Shown here one piece after another: positions 34,821 to 44,470 of a stretch of DNA of 64,000 bases (the first letter of the stretch is position 1; each line of letters starts with the position of its first letter). Source of the DNA: Streptomyces olivoverticillatus (GTDB taxonomy: Bacteria; Actinomycetota; Actinomycetes; Streptomycetales; Streptomycetaceae). The position numbers were made by a program, and so were the translations under genes. The DNA lies in assembly GCF_014203555.1 (NCBI RefSeq), contig NZ_JACHJH010000002.1, positions 776,791-840,790 of the forward strand, written 5' to 3'. The notes beneath the pieces are model-generated. The model made no database searches. It saw only the letters and a list, made by a program, of their open reading frames with translations, and was not told where the DNA came from.

Positions 34821-36362
34821 CTACCTCTGCTCGTCCGGCGAGACGGTGGCGCCCGTCGACAGGTCGACGACCTTGCGCCCGTCGAGCGGCTTGTCCAGCG
34901 ACACCGTCGTGTCGAAGTGCTTGATCATCATCACGCAGACCTTGCCCGGCTCCTTCTCCGTCCCGGTGACCTTCACCGTCACGGCCGACGAGGACTCCTC
35001 GGCGGATGCGGAGTAGGTGCTGCACACCCCGCCCCAGAAGTGCAGGACGAGCTTCTTGCCGTCGCCCTCCACCGCGTAGGAGTCCACCCGCACCGTCCCG
35101 GTCTTCGCCGCGGGGGCCGAGGGCGTGCCCGTCGGGCTGCCGGACGGCGCCCGGCCGGGCTTCGCGATGTACGCGGGGTCCACGGCCGGCTGGGCGACCG
35201 TGACCGTAGCGCTCTTGTCCGATTTATCGGGGGTCCCCGGCATCTGCACGGCGAACAGCCACGACGGCACCAGTGCCGGATGCCCGCCCACCGACTGGGC
35301 GGACAGCCCGAATGTGGCGCTGCGCACAGCCGCCGGGTCCGGCACCGCCGTCGGCTTCCCCTCGCAGGGCGCTTTGCCGCCGTCCCGGTACGGCACCGCC
35401 GAGGCGCAGCCGCCGATGGCCGGGTGGCTGGTGCCGCCGCCCTTGTTCAGCTGGTCCAGCGCCTGCCGGGCGGTCACCAGCGGATAGTCGGCACCCTTCT
35501 TGGGCAGCTGCAGCTGACCGCTGCCGGCGACCAGCTGGGCGTCCGCGCCGACCTGCAGGCTGGTCTGCCAGCCGTAGGTGGGCAGGGAATTGAGCACGGG
35601 ATCGGCGGTGACGGTCCGCACGGCCCCGTACCGCCGCCCTGCGTCGATCTTGGCGTTGTCCTGGCCCAGCGCCTTGAGCACCGGGGCGGCCACGCTCTTG
35701 GCCTTGTCCTCCGGCACCGGATCGGTGCCCTGCGCCCCGTCCCGGAACTGCGGGCAGCCGCCGCCGTCGTCGGCGCTCTTGCCGCCCAGGTCGTCGCCCA
35801 TGGCCGTTTTCGGGCCCGCGCCCGGGGGGTGCTCGCAGTGTGTACCGCCCGGCGTGCCGTAGCGGGCGTACGACCAGTTGCCCGGTGCCTTCTGGCTCAC
35901 CTGCAGTACGGGCTCACTCGCGCCCGTGCCTCCGCCGACCGTCCAGGTGCCCTGGACGAGCCGCGGGATGCCCTGCACCTGCAGGGTCTTGGCCAGGGCG
36001 GCCACCTCGCTCTGCGCGACCTCGCGCCCGGGGAGGTAGACGGGCGCCGTCCGCGGCCCGTCCGGCAGCTTGCCGTCGGCCCGGTAGCGGACGCCGTTGG
36101 GGTCGGGCTCGCCGACGGCGATGCCCTGGGAGGGGCCGTTCGAGCCCTGCCCGTAGCCGTCGAGGGCCAGCGGGGCGGGGGAGCCCTGGCCCGACGAGCC
36201 GGGGGAACTGCCGCCGTCGCCGCCTGCCGCCGTGGACGCCCAGTACGCGCCGCCTCCTCCGGCCAGCAGCACCGCCGCCGCCACCGATGCCACCGCCAGC
36301 GGCGAGTGCTTCCGCTGCCGTTTGCCGGTGGTGCTTCCCGGAGTGCCGCCCTCGGTGCTCAC
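34821..36362 (-). CDS. membrane-anchored extracytoplasmic protein of unknown function
   Basis: A 513-residue protein with a short basic cytoplasmic N-terminus (GKRQRKHSPLAV), one membrane helix at about residues 23-45, a Gly/Ser linker, and a large extracytoplasmic part. That part has five or more cysteines (GGTHCEHPPG, GGGCPQFRDG, GGCASAVPYRDGGKAPCEG, VCSTYSAS, KVCVMM) that could form disulfides, and a Pro/Ser/Thr linker before a final beta-rich domain. I recognise no catalytic motif. GTG 36362 has AAGGAG 7 bases upstream. It may be an envelope sensor or structural protein; this is open. Confidence 0.8.
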   Translation of the reverse strand: MSTEGGTPGSTTGKRQRKHSPLAVASVAAAVLLAGGGGAYWASTAAGGDGGSSPGSSGQGSPAPLALDGYGQGSNGPSQGIAVGEPDPNGVRYRADGKLPDGPRTAPVYLPGREVAQSEVAALAKTLQVQGIPRLVQGTWTVGGGTGASEPVLQVSQKAPGNWSYARYGTPGGTHCEHPPGAGPKTAMGDDLGGKSADDGGGCPQFRDGAQGTDPVPEDKAKSVAAPVLKALGQDNAKIDAGRRYGAVRTVTADPVLNSLPTYGWQTSLQVGADAQLVAGSGQLQLPKKGADYPLVTARQALDQLNKGGGTSHPAIGGCASAVPYRDGGKAPCEGKPTAVPDPAAVRSATFGLSAQSVGGHPALVPSWLFAVQMPGTPDKSDKSATVTVAQPAVDPAYIAKPGRAPSGSPTGTPSAPAAKTGTVRVDSYAVEGDGKKLVLHFWGGVCSTYSASAEESSSAVTVKVTGTEKEPGKVCVMMIKHFDTTVSLDKPLDGRKVVDLSTGATVSPDEQR

Positions 36363-36487
36363 CGCATCGCTCCTTCGCTCCGCTCAAAATGTGTACAGCC
36401 ACATCCCCCGTGAAGAGGACGCCGCTTGGACGGAGCGCAGGAGCGGACGGTTCCACTGTGCCGCGGGTGACTCTCGGCGGGTGACTC

Positions 36488-36700
36488 TCAGTCGCCGTAC
36501 TCCGACATTCCGTCCAGCAGCCGGGCGGACCGCGCGGGCACGGACACCCCGTGGATCGAGGACAGCGGGGTGGCGGGGGCGGGCTCGGGGGCGGGGGAGG
36601 GGATGCCTTGCCAGTCCGGCGCCATCCGGGCGCAGTCCCTGCGCAGCTGGGCCAGCGACTCCGGGTCGGCGTACGTGACGTCCTTCACAGTCTTCGGCAT
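36488..36700 (-). CDS. small conserved hypothetical protein
   Basis: A 70-residue protein starting MPKTVKDVTYADPESLAQLRR, with a central Pro/Ala-rich stretch and a SARLLDGMSEYGD end. No domain is recognised. ATG 36700 has TACGGT 6 bases upstream (36707-36712), so it is likely leaderless. The stop codon lies in a 14-base tandem duplication (GCGGGTGACTCTCG units at about 36466-36492). Confidence 0.7.
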   Translation of the reverse strand: MPKTVKDVTYADPESLAQLRRDCARMAPDWQGIPSPAPEPAPATPLSSIHGVSVPARSARLLDGMSEYGD

Positions 36701-36868
36701 ACCGGCACCGTACGCACCGCGGGACGTCCGGTGAAAGACCTACGCCGAGGTAGATTTGCCTGCTTGGTGGCGAGATCTGGGCCTGGTCACCGGGATGGGA
36801 ACGGGTAACGTGGTGTGGCTCTTCTTGTCCGCCTCATGTCACCTCGCCCCGCAAGGAGCAGACCCGTC

Positions 36869-37843
36869 GTGCGTATCGCTGTCACCGGCTCTATCGCCAC
36901 CGACCACCTGATGACCTTTCCCGGCCGCTTCACCGATCAGCTCGTGGCCGACCAGCTGCACACGGTCTCCCTCTCCTTCCTCGTGGACGAGCTCGACGTG
37001 CGCCGGGGCGGTGTCGGTCCGAACATCTGCTTCGGCATGGGCGTGCTGGGCCTGCGGCCGATCCTGGTGGGCGCGGCGGGCGAGGACTTCGCCGAGTACC
37101 GCTCCTGGCTGGAGCGGCACAACGTGGACACCTCGTCCGTGCACATCTCCGAGGTCCTGCACACCGCGCGCTTCGTGTGCACCACGGACACCGACCACAA
37201 CCAGATCGCGTCCTTCTACACCGGTGCGATGAGCGAGGCCCGCCAGATCGAGCTGCAGCCGGTGGCCGACCGGGTCGGCGGCCTGGACCTGGTGCTGATC
37301 GGCGCGGACGACCCCGAGGCGATGATGCGGCACACCGAGGAGTGCCGCACCCGTGGCATCCCCTTCGCCGCCGACCCCTCCCAGCAGCTGGCCCGCTTGG
37401 ACGGCGAGGACATCCGGCTGCTGATCGAGGGCGCCGCCTACCTCTTCACCAACGAGTACGAGAAGGCGCTCATCGAGTCCAAGACGGGCTGGACGGGCGA
37501 GGAGATCCTGGCCAAGGTGGGCACCCGCATCACCACGCTGGGCGCGGCGGGCGTGCGCATCGAGCGCGTCGGCGAGCCGGTGGTCGAGGTCGGCTGCGCG
37601 CAGGAAGAGGCGAAGGTCGACCCGACCGGCGTCGGCGACGCGTTCCGCGCGGGCTTCCTGGCGGGCCTGACCTGGGAGCTGTCCCTGGAGCGGGCGGCGC
37701 AGCTGGGCTGCATGCTGGCGACGCTGGTCATCGAGACGCTGGGCACGCAGGAGTACGAGCTGCGACGGGGGCACTTCATGGAGCGCTTCACGAAGGCCTA
37801 CGGCCACGAGGCCGCGGCCGAAATCCAGGCCCGCCTGGCCTGA
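36869..37843 (+). CDS. PfkB family carbohydrate kinase
   Basis: A 324-residue ribokinase-fold kinase: N-terminal IAVTGSIATDHLM, FLVDELDVRRGGVGPNICFGMG (substrate loop) and the C-terminal catalytic signature VDPTGVGDAFRAGFLAGL, where the Asp is the base. Actinobacterial members beside the cytochrome genes are annotated as carbohydrate or adenosine kinase; the substrate is unsettled. GTG 36869 follows AAGGAG at 10 bases. A TAACGT box near 36806 is a candidate -10. A terminator follows the gene. Confidence 0.9.
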   Translation: MRIAVTGSIATDHLMTFPGRFTDQLVADQLHTVSLSFLVDELDVRRGGVGPNICFGMGVLGLRPILVGAAGEDFAEYRSWLERHNVDTSSVHISEVLHTARFVCTTDTDHNQIASFYTGAMSEARQIELQPVADRVGGLDLVLIGADDPEAMMRHTEECRTRGIPFAADPSQQLARLDGEDIRLLIEGAAYLFTNEYEKALIESKTGWTGEEILAKVGTRITTLGAAGVRIERVGEPVVEVGCAQEEAKVDPTGVGDAFRAGFLAGLTWELSLERAAQLGCMLATLVIETLGTQEYELRRGHFMERFTKAYGHEAAAEIQARLA

Positions 37844-37856
37844 CCCTGTGGGGCTC

Positions 37857-37897
37857 CGCCCACCCAGCCGCCCGTCAATCGGGCGGGTGGGTGGGCG
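37857..37897. terminator. bidirectional terminator
   Basis: 18-bp nearly perfect stem, CGCCCACCCAGCCGCCCG with CGGGCGGGTGGGTGGGCG (one mismatch), and a 5-base loop, between convergent genes. Confidence 0.82.
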
Positions 37898-37903
37898 AAA
37901 CCG

Positions 37904-39286
37904 TCAGGCGCGGCGCCGCACCGTATAAGCGACCCCGCGCTCGGCAGGGCGCTCACCCTCATACGAGTGCCCCCGCATCCCGCACCAAGCGGGAATGTCG
38001 AGCCGCGCAGCCTCGTCGTCCGACAGCACGGTCACCAGCCCACCCACAGGCACATCCCCGATCACCTTCGCCAGCTCGATCACCGGGATCGGACACCGCT
38101 TCCCGAGCGAATCGACGACGAGCTCCTCGGACGTGGCGGCGGCGTCAGACGCCCCCGTGGGCGCCCCCAGCTGCTCCCGCACCGCCGCCACAACCCCCGG
38201 CAGCACCCCGAGGAAGTCCTCGACCTCCTCCGCGGACGCGCCCCGCGGCAGCGAAACCCGCACGTTCCCCTCCGACAGCACCCCCATCGCCCGCAGCACA
38301 TGGCTCGGCTCCAGCGTGCTGGACGTGCACGAGGACCCGGACGACACCGAGAACCCCTCCCGGTCCAGGGCGTGCAGCAGCGTCTCCCCGTCCACGTACA
38401 GACAGGAGAACGTCACCAGGTGGGGCAGCCGCCGCACCGGGTCGCCGACCACCTCCACGTCCGGTACGAGCTCGGGCACCCGGGTCCGTACGCGCTCCAC
38501 CAGCGCCCGCAGCCGCGCGTCCTCCGCCGCCGCCTCCGCGCGCACCGCCCGCAGCGAGGCCGCGGCGGCCACGATCGCGGGCAGGTCGGGGAAGCCCGGG
38601 GCCCGGCCCCACTCCCGCTCGTCCGCCGGGCCGCGGGCGGCGAACCGCACCCCCTTGCGCACGGCCAGCAGGCCCACCCCCGACGGGCCGCCCCACTTGT
38701 GCGCGCTCGCCGTGAGCAGCGACCAGCTGGGTGCCACCGGGCCCCAGCCCAGCGACTGCGCGGCGTCCACCAGCAGCGGCACCCCGGCCGCCCGGCAGGC
38801 CTCGGCCACCTCGGTCACCGGCTGCTCGGTGCCCACCTCGTGATTGGCGGACTGGAGCGCCGCGAGCGCGGTGTCCGGGCGCAGGGCGGCGGCGTAGGCG
38901 GCCGGATCCACCCGGCCGGTGCGGCCGACCTCGACCTCGGTGACGCTGCCGCCGTCCGCTTCCAGGGCCGCGGCCGCGTGCAGCACGGCGGAGTGCTCCA
39001 CGGCCGAGACCACCAGATGGCGGCCGGTCCGGCGGCGCCCGGCGAGGGCGCCCGCGATGCCGTCGTGCAGCGCGCGGGTACCCGAAGAGGTGAAAACCAG
39101 CTCGTCGGGCCGGCAGCCCACGGCCTCCGCCGCGGCCTCGCGCGCGGCGTCCAGCAGCAGCCGGGCGCGCCGCCCCTCCCGGTAGAGGCGGGCGGGATCG
39201 GCCCACCCCTCGTCGAGGGCGGCCAGCAGCGCCTGGCGGGCGACCGGGTGGAGGGGGGCGGCGGAGGCGGCGTCGAAGTAGGGCAC
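37904..39286 (-). CDS. cysteine desulfurase fused to a TusA-type sulfur carrier domain
   Basis: A 460-residue fusion. Residues 1-370 are a class V PLP enzyme of the NifS/IscS type: VPYFDAASAAPLHP at the start, the PLP Lys in LTASAHKWGGPSGVG, and the catalytic Cys in SSGSSCTSSTLEPSHVL. Residues from about 385 are a TusA domain with the CP motif in SLGKRCPIPVIELAK, whose Cys accepts persulfide. The protein can thus take sulfur from cysteine and pass it to its own carrier domain. GTG 39286 is used. It is divergent from ctaC; the link to cytochrome oxidase is positional only. Confidence 0.92.
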   Translation of the reverse strand: MPYFDAASAAPLHPVARQALLAALDEGWADPARLYREGRRARLLLDAAREAAAEAVGCRPDELVFTSSGTRALHDGIAGALAGRRRTGRHLVVSAVEHSAVLHAAAALEADGGSVTEVEVGRTGRVDPAAYAAALRPDTALAALQSANHEVGTEQPVTEVAEACRAAGVPLLVDAAQSLGWGPVAPSWSLLTASAHKWGGPSGVGLLAVRKGVRFAARGPADEREWGRAPGFPDLPAIVAAAASLRAVRAEAAAEDARLRALVERVRTRVPELVPDVEVVGDPVRRLPHLVTFSCLYVDGETLLHALDREGFSVSSGSSCTSSTLEPSHVLRAMGVLSEGNVRVSLPRGASAEEVEDFLGVLPGVVAAVREQLGAPTGASDAAATSEELVVDSLGKRCPIPVIELAKVIGDVPVGGLVTVLSDDEAARLDIPAWCGMRGHSYEGERPAERGVAYTVRRRA

Positions 39287-39600
39287 GTGAGGAACGCTAA
39301 CGCGCGGGTCCGCCCGCGCGGCGGCGCACCCGGCGGCGGCCGCGTCCCCACCCCTGCGGCCTGCGAGGATGGCCCGGCAGCGGCCGTCTGACGGTCCTCC
39401 AGATGGCCGCCGGAGCCCCAGATTCCACCCCATTGGTGAGTGACGCGGCGCGTTGGGCACCCTCCCCGCGCAGCCCCAAATAGCGTCCAGTAGGGTTTGG
39501 TCCGCATAAACATCCAAACCCCTGCCCGCAGCGGGCCGGCGACCGACCAGCGAGACGGCCGCAGCCGGCCGCACGGGCGAGACTCTCGGGAAGGCGCTAC
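39287..39600. other. divergent intergenic region before ctaC
   Basis: These 314 bases separate the desulfurase fusion from ctaC. A TAGGGT -10-like box lies at 39491-39496. An inverted repeat GGGTTTGG (39493-39500) and CCAAACCC (39514-39521) overlaps it and covers the expected transcription start. Two small hairpins (CCCGC/GCGGG and GGCCG/CGGCC) follow in the leader, then the GGGAAGG site of ctaC. Confidence 0.6.
39493..39521. promoter_or_regulatory. inverted repeat over the ctaC promoter
   Basis: Perfect 8-base arms GGGTTTGG and CCAAACCC with a 13-base spacer begin inside the TAGGGT -10 box. It could be an operator or an early RNA hairpin. Confidence 0.45.
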
Positions 39601-40572
39601 GTGAGTCCCAACGGCTCCGACCGCTCGTCGCGGCGCCCGGTGCGGCGGAAGCTGCTGCAGGCGCTGGCCGCGGGCGCTGTCCTTGCGACCGCCACCGGTT
39701 GCACATCCAAGGACTTCCCCCGCCTCGGAATGCCCACTCCCGTCACGGAAGAGGCGCCGCGGATCCTCTCCCTGTGGCAGGGCTCCTGGGCCGCCGCCCT
39801 TGCGGTCGGCATCCTGGTGTGGGGCCTGATCATCTGGAGCGTCATCTTCCACCGGCGCAGCCGGTCCAAGGTCGAGGTCCCCCCGCAGACCCGGTACAAC
39901 ATGCCCATCGAGGCGCTGTACACCGTGGTCCCGATCATCATCGTGTCGGTGCTCTTCTACTTCACCGCGCGTGATGAGAACAAGCTCCTGACCAACCCTG
40001 ACAAGCCCCAGCACGTCGTCAACGTGGTGGGCTTCCAGTGGAGCTGGGCGTTCAACTACCTGGAGGACGTCGACGGCAACGCCGCCACCCCGGCGAAGCC
40101 GCTCCGCGAGAACAAGGAGCTCGACGCGATCCCCGACCGCTTCCTCAAGAAGGCGCCCCAGGGTGCCGAGGGCGTGTACGAGGTCGGTACCCCGGGCGAG
40201 CGGAACCCGCAGACCAACAACCCGGGCCCCACGCTGTGGCTGCCCAAGGGTGAGACGGTCGAGTTCGTCCTCACCTCACGGGACGTCATCCACTCCTTCT
40301 GGGTGGTGCCGTTCCTGATGAAGCAGGACGTCATCCCGGGCCACACCAACAGCTTCACGGTGACCCCGAACAAGGAGGGCACCTTCCTGGGCAAGTGTGC
40401 CGAGCTCTGCGGCCAGGACCACTCCCGGATGCTCTTCAACGTCAAGGTCGTCTCTCCTGAGCGGTACAAGGCGCACCTCAAGGAGCTCGCGGCCAAGGGC
40501 CAGACCGGCTACCAGCCGGCGGGTATCGCGCAGACGGATCACGCGAAGAACGCGGAGACCAAGAACAAGTGA
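39601..40572 (+). CDS. ctaC: cytochrome c oxidase subunit II
   Basis: Subunit II of the aa3 oxidase carries the CuA centre that takes electrons from the cytochrome bcc complex. The 323-residue protein has a lipoprotein-type signal (LATATGC), two membrane helices ([19 protein letters not shown] and [15 protein letters not shown]) and the CuA motif [14 protein letters not shown] (two Cys, His, Met), with the first His in DVIHSFWV. An inserted segment after residue 160 is typical of actinobacteria. GTG 39601 follows GGGAAGG. Its stop overlaps the GTG of ctaD by 4 bases. Confidence 0.97.
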   Translation: MSPNGSDRSSRRPVRRKLLQALAAGAVLATATGCTSKDFPRLGMPTPVTEEAPRILSLWQGSWAAALAVGILVWGLIIWSVIFHRRSRSKVEVPPQTRYNMPIEALYTVVPIIIVSVLFYFTARDENKLLTNPDKPQHVVNVVGFQWSWAFNYLEDVDGNAATPAKPLRENKELDAIPDRFLKKAPQGAEGVYEVGTPGERNPQTNNPGPTLWLPKGETVEFVLTSRDVIHSFWVVPFLMKQDVIPGHTNSFTVTPNKEGTFLGKCAELCGQDHSRMLFNVKVVSPERYKAHLKELAAKGQTGYQPAGIAQTDHAKNAETKNK

Positions 40573-42293
40573 GCATCCTCAACGAACCCCAGGGTGCCGC
40601 CGCCACAGCCACGGCAGCACCACCCGTACGCCAGAAGCAGCCCGGCAGTCAGGTCATCAAGTGGCTCACCACCACTGACCACAAGACGATCGGCACGCTC
40701 TACCTGGTCACGTCGTTCGCGTTCTTCTGCATCGGCGGCCTCATGGCGCTCCTCATGCGCGCCGAGCTGGCCCGTCCCGGCACGCAGATCATGTCGAACG
40801 AGCAGTTCAACCAGGCGTTCACGATGCACGGCACGATCATGCTGCTGATGTTCGCGACGCCGCTGTTCGCCGGATTCGCGAACTGGATCATGCCGCTGCA
40901 GATCGGCGCGCCCGACGTGGCGTTCCCGCGGCTGAACATGTTCGCCTACTGGCTGTACCTCTTCGGCTCGCTGATCGCGGTGGCCGGCTTCCTCACCCCG
41001 CAGGGTGCGGCCGACTTCGGCTGGTTCGCCTACTCCCCGCTGTCGGACGCGGTCCGCTCGCCGGGCGTCGGCGCCGACATGTGGATCATGGGTCTGGCCT
41101 TCTCCGGCTTCGGCACGATCCTCGGTTCGGTCAACTTCATCACCACGATCATCTGCATGCGCGCGCCCGGCATGACGATGTTCCGCATGCCGATCTTCAC
41201 CTGGAACGTCCTGCTGACCGGTGTGCTGGTCCTGCTGGCCTTCCCGGTGCTGGCCGCCGCGCTGTTCGCCCTGGAGGCGGACCGCAAGTTCGGTGCCCAT
41301 GTATTCGACGCCTCGAATGGCGGCGCACTGCTATGGCAGCACCTTTTCTGGTTCTTCGGCCATCCAGAGGTGTACATCATCGCCCTGCCGTTCTTCGGCA
41401 TCATTTCCGAGGTCATTCCGGTCTTCTCCCGGAAGCCGATGTTCGGTTACATCGGTCTGATTGCGGCGACGATTTCCATCGCGGGTCTGTCGGTGACCGT
41501 GTGGGCGCACCACATGTACGTCACCGGTGGTGTGCTGCTGCCGTTCTTCTCCTTCATGACCTTCCTGATCGCGGTCCCGACCGGTGTGAAGTTCTTCAAC
41601 TGGATCGGCACCATGTGGAAGGGCTCGCTGTCCTTCGAGACCCCGATGCTGTGGGCCGTCGGCTTCCTGATCACCTTCACCTTCGGTGGTCTGACCGGCG
41701 TCATCCTGGCCTCGCCGCCGATGGACTTCCACGTCTCCGACTCGTACTTCGTGGTCGCGCACTTCCACTACGTCATCTTCGGCACCGTGGTGTTCGCGAT
41801 GTTCTCCGGATTCCACTTCTGGTGGCCGAAGTTCACCGGCAAGATGCTGGACGAGCGCCTGGGCAAGATCACCTTCTGGACGCTGTTCGTGGGCTTCCAC
41901 GGCACGTTCCTGGTGCAGCACTGGCTGGGTGCCGAGGGCATGCCGCGTCGGTACGCGGACTACCTCGCCGCCGACGGTTTCACCACGCTGAACACCATCT
42001 CGACGATCAGCTCCTTCCTGCTCGGTCTGTCGATGCTGCCGTTCATGTACAACGTGTGGAAGACCGCCAAGTACGGCAAGAAGGTCGAGGTCGACGACCC
42101 GTGGGGCTACGGCCGTTCGCTGGAGTGGGCGACCTCCTGCCCGCCGCCGCGGCACAACTTCCTCACCCTGCCGCGGATCCGTTCCGAATCCCCGGCGTTC
42201 GACCTGCACCACCCCGAGATCGCGGCTCTCGAGCTCGAAGAGAACCTTGGTTCTGAGAAGGCCCTCGCGGGTGGCAAGGAGGCCGGCAAGTGA
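40569..42293 (+). CDS. ctaD: cytochrome c oxidase subunit I
   Basis: The catalytic subunit of the aa3 oxidase, 574 residues with 12 membrane helices, reducing oxygen to water at the haem a3-CuB site and pumping protons. Visible motifs include [11 protein letters not shown] (haem ligand His), [10 protein letters not shown] (CuB His and the cross-linked Tyr), [10 protein letters not shown] (two CuB His) and HFHYVIFG (haem ligands). It is translationally coupled to ctaC, and ctaF follows with a 4-base overlap. Confidence 0.98.
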   Translation: MSILNEPQGAAATATAAPPVRQKQPGSQVIKWLTTTDHKTIGTLYLVTSFAFFCIGGLMALLMRAELARPGTQIMSNEQFNQAFTMHGTIMLLMFATPLFAGFANWIMPLQIGAPDVAFPRLNMFAYWLYLFGSLIAVAGFLTPQGAADFGWFAYSPLSDAVRSPGVGADMWIMGLAFSGFGTILGSVNFITTIICMRAPGMTMFRMPIFTWNVLLTGVLVLLAFPVLAAALFALEADRKFGAHVFDASNGGALLWQHLFWFFGHPEVYIIALPFFGIISEVIPVFSRKPMFGYIGLIAATISIAGLSVTVWAHHMYVTGGVLLPFFSFMTFLIAVPTGVKFFNWIGTMWKGSLSFETPMLWAVGFLITFTFGGLTGVILASPPMDFHVSDSYFVVAHFHYVIFGTVVFAMFSGFHFWWPKFTGKMLDERLGKITFWTLFVGFHGTFLVQHWLGAEGMPRRYADYLAADGFTTLNTISTISSFLLGLSMLPFMYNVWKTAKYGKKVEVDDPWGYGRSLEWATSCPPPRHNFLTLPRIRSESPAFDLHHPEIAALELEENLGSEKALAGGKEAGK

Positions 42294-42688
42294 GGATCCA
42301 AGGCCGGATGTTCATCTGGCTCTCCGTCTTCATCCTCGCCATGGCGATCGTCTATGGCGTGTGGTCGAAGGAGGCCGCCGGTACCACCGCGCTCTTCATG
42401 GCCTTCGGCCTGAGCGTGATGATCGGCTACTACCTGGCGTTCACTGCGCGCCGGGTGGACGCCGGAGCGCAGGACGACAAGAACGCGGACGTCGCCGACG
42501 ACGCCGGTGAGCTGGGCTTCTTCGCCCCGCACAGCTGGCAGCCGCTGTTCCTGGCCGTGGGCGGTGCGCTCGCCTTCCTGAGCATCTGCTTCGGCTGGTG
42601 GCTGATCTTCTTCTCGGCCCCGATCATCCTGGTCGGCCTCTTCGGCTGGGTGTTCGAGTTCTACCGCGGCGAGAACCAGAACCAGTAG
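42290..42688 (+). CDS. ctaF: cytochrome c oxidase subunit IV, actinobacterial type
   Basis: A 132-residue membrane protein with four helices ([69 protein letters not shown]), the actinobacteria-specific CtaF subunit of the bcc-aa3 supercomplex. GTG 42290 overlaps the ctaD stop. A strong terminator ends the ctaCDF operon. Confidence 0.95.
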   Translation: MRIQGRMFIWLSVFILAMAIVYGVWSKEAAGTTALFMAFGLSVMIGYYLAFTARRVDAGAQDDKNADVADDAGELGFFAPHSWQPLFLAVGGALAFLSICFGWWLIFFSAPIILVGLFGWVFEFYRGENQNQ

Positions 42689-42704
42689 CTCTCACCGCAC
42701 CTTG

Positions 42705-42749
42705 CGCGACGGGCCCCGCACACCCTTTCGGTGTGCGGGGCCCGTCGCG
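42705..42749 (+). terminator. ctaCDF terminator
   Basis: Perfect 20-bp stem (42705-42724 and 42730-42749) with a 5-base loop, followed by TTGT. Confidence 0.88.
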
Positions 42750-42813
42750 TTGTATCCACCCGTTTGCAGTCACCCGGGAGGCCGTATCCCCGCCGCGTCC
42801 CTACGGTGTGACC

Positions 42814-44067
42814 ATGGGTCACTCACCACCACCCCGAGTCCGCACGGTGCCGTTCTGCACCATGCTGCTGGTCACTCTGGCGCTGGGGGTCGCCGCGTGC
42901 GGCGGAACGTCCAATCCGCTGGCCGACAAGCCCTACGACGCCACCGGCCAGGTCGCGCTCACCAGCGCCAAAGAGGGCCAGAAGGCCGATCCCAGCAAGC
43001 CGCTGGAGGTGACGGCCAGTGGCCACGACCGCATCACGGACGTCACCGCGACGGACGCCTCGGGGAGGTACGTCAAGGGTGAACTCTCGCCCGACGGCAC
43101 CCGCTGGCACAGCACCAGCGCGCTCTCGGCCGGCGCGCACTACACCGTGCGCGTCAGCACCGAGGACGAGGACGGGGCCCAGGGGCGCCGGACGATCGGT
43201 TTCGACACCAATCCGGCCGACCGCCTGCTGCGCGTCGCCTTCGGTCCGCAGAACGGCACCTACGGCGTCGGACAGCCCATCACCGCGGAGCTCAGCGTCC
43301 CGGTCCAGGACCCGGCCGCCCGCGCCGTCGTCGAGCGCACCCTGAGGGTCGAATCCCAGCCCGCGGTCCAGGGTTCCTGGTACTGGGTGGACAACCGCAC
43401 CCTGCACTACCGGCCCAAGGACTACTGGCCTGTGCACGCCGCCATCGACGTGCACGCCACCCTCGACGGCATCAAGGTCGGCGGCGGCCTCTACGGCGGC
43501 CCCTCCAAGCCCCTGAAGCTGACCACCGGCGACCGGGTCGAGGCCGTCACCGACGCGGCCGGGCACTCCATGACCGTCCTCAAGAACGGCAAAGAGGTCC
43601 GGTCCATCCCCGTCACCACCGGAAAGCCCGGTTTCGCCACTCGTAACGGGGTCAAGGTGGTCCTCGGCCAGGAATCCTTCGTACGGATGCGCGGCACCAG
43701 CATCGGCATCGCCGAGGGCAGTTCGGACTCCTACGACCTGCCGGTCTACTGGGCCACCCGGGTCACGTGGAGCGGTGAATACGTCCACGCCGCGCCCTGG
43801 TCCGAGGGGTCGCAGGGCTGGGAGAACGTCAGCCACGGCTGCACGGGCATGAGCACCGAGAACGCCAAGTGGTTCTTCGACAACGTCCGCGTCGGCGACC
43901 TCGTCAAGGTCGTGGGCAGCGCGGGCGACACCATGTCGCCCTTCGACAACGGCTTCGGCGACTGGAACATGCCGTGGAACAAGTGGCGCGAGGGCAGCGC
44001 GCTGACGGCCGGCAAGCGGGAGGGCACCGGGCCCGCCGACGGCGCCCGGCTGCGCCCCGAGATGTGA
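42814..44067 (+). CDS. L,D-transpeptidase lipoprotein
   Basis: A 417-residue lipoprotein (lipobox GVAACGG near residue 28) with two Ig-like beta domains and a YkuD catalytic domain. The catalytic Cys-His motif is YVHAAPWSEGSQGWENVSHGC (His near the start, SHGC at the end), the fingerprint of L,D-transpeptidases that make 3-3 peptidoglycan cross-links and resist most beta-lactams; this layout is that of mycobacterial LdtMt2. ATG 42814 has TACGGT 6 bases upstream (42802-42807), so it is likely leaderless. It stands between ctaF and ctaE, unrelated in function. Confidence 0.93.
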   Translation: MGHSPPPRVRTVPFCTMLLVTLALGVAACGGTSNPLADKPYDATGQVALTSAKEGQKADPSKPLEVTASGHDRITDVTATDASGRYVKGELSPDGTRWHSTSALSAGAHYTVRVSTEDEDGAQGRRTIGFDTNPADRLLRVAFGPQNGTYGVGQPITAELSVPVQDPAARAVVERTLRVESQPAVQGSWYWVDNRTLHYRPKDYWPVHAAIDVHATLDGIKVGGGLYGGPSKPLKLTTGDRVEAVTDAAGHSMTVLKNGKEVRSIPVTTGKPGFATRNGVKVVLGQESFVRMRGTSIGIAEGSSDSYDLPVYWATRVTWSGEYVHAAPWSEGSQGWENVSHGCTGMSTENAKWFFDNVRVGDLVKVVGSAGDTMSPFDNGFGDWNMPWNKWREGSALTAGKREGTGPADGARLRPEM

Positions 44068-44068
44068 G

Positions 44069-44470
44069 TCAGGCGCGGGCGGCGAGCGTCTCGCGCAGCA
44101 GGCCCGCCAGTGACCCGGCGAAGGCCACCGGGTCCAGCGGGTGGGCCACCACCGCGTCCGCCCGGCTCCAGGTGGCCAGCCAGGCGTCCTGCGGGCGCCC
44201 GATGAGCAGCAGCACGGGCGGGCAGCGGAACACCTCGTCCTTGAGCTGCCTGCACACCCCCATGCCGCCCGCGGGGGCCGTCTCGCCGTCCAGGACGCAC
44301 ACGTCGATCCGGCGCTCCTCCAGGGCCCTCAGCAGGCCCGGCAGGGTCGCGCACTCCACGTACTCCACCGGCGGCACATCGGGTGCGGGACGCCGCCCGG
44401 CGGCCAGCCGCACCTGCTCGCGGGTGCTCGCGTCGTCGCTGTAGACCAGCACCGTGGCGGTGGGCTGCAT
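44069..44470 (-). CDS. atypical receiver-domain protein
   Basis: A 133-residue stand-alone receiver-like protein: MQPTATVLVYSDDASTREQV with an acidic pair, DVCVLDGETAPAGGMGVCRQLK with the Asp in the phosphoacceptor place, then PVLLLIGRPQDAW, where the conserved Thr/Ser is absent, and VVAHPLDPVAF, where the invariant Lys is His. Phosphorylation is therefore doubtful. ATG 44470 has a GGAGG site. It ends one base from the convergent L,D-transpeptidase gene and is divergent from ctaE. Confidence 0.78.
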   Translation of the reverse strand: MQPTATVLVYSDDASTREQVRLAAGRRPAPDVPPVEYVECATLPGLLRALEERRIDVCVLDGETAPAGGMGVCRQLKDEVFRCPPVLLLIGRPQDAWLATWSRADAVVAHPLDPVAFAGSLAGLLRETLAARA

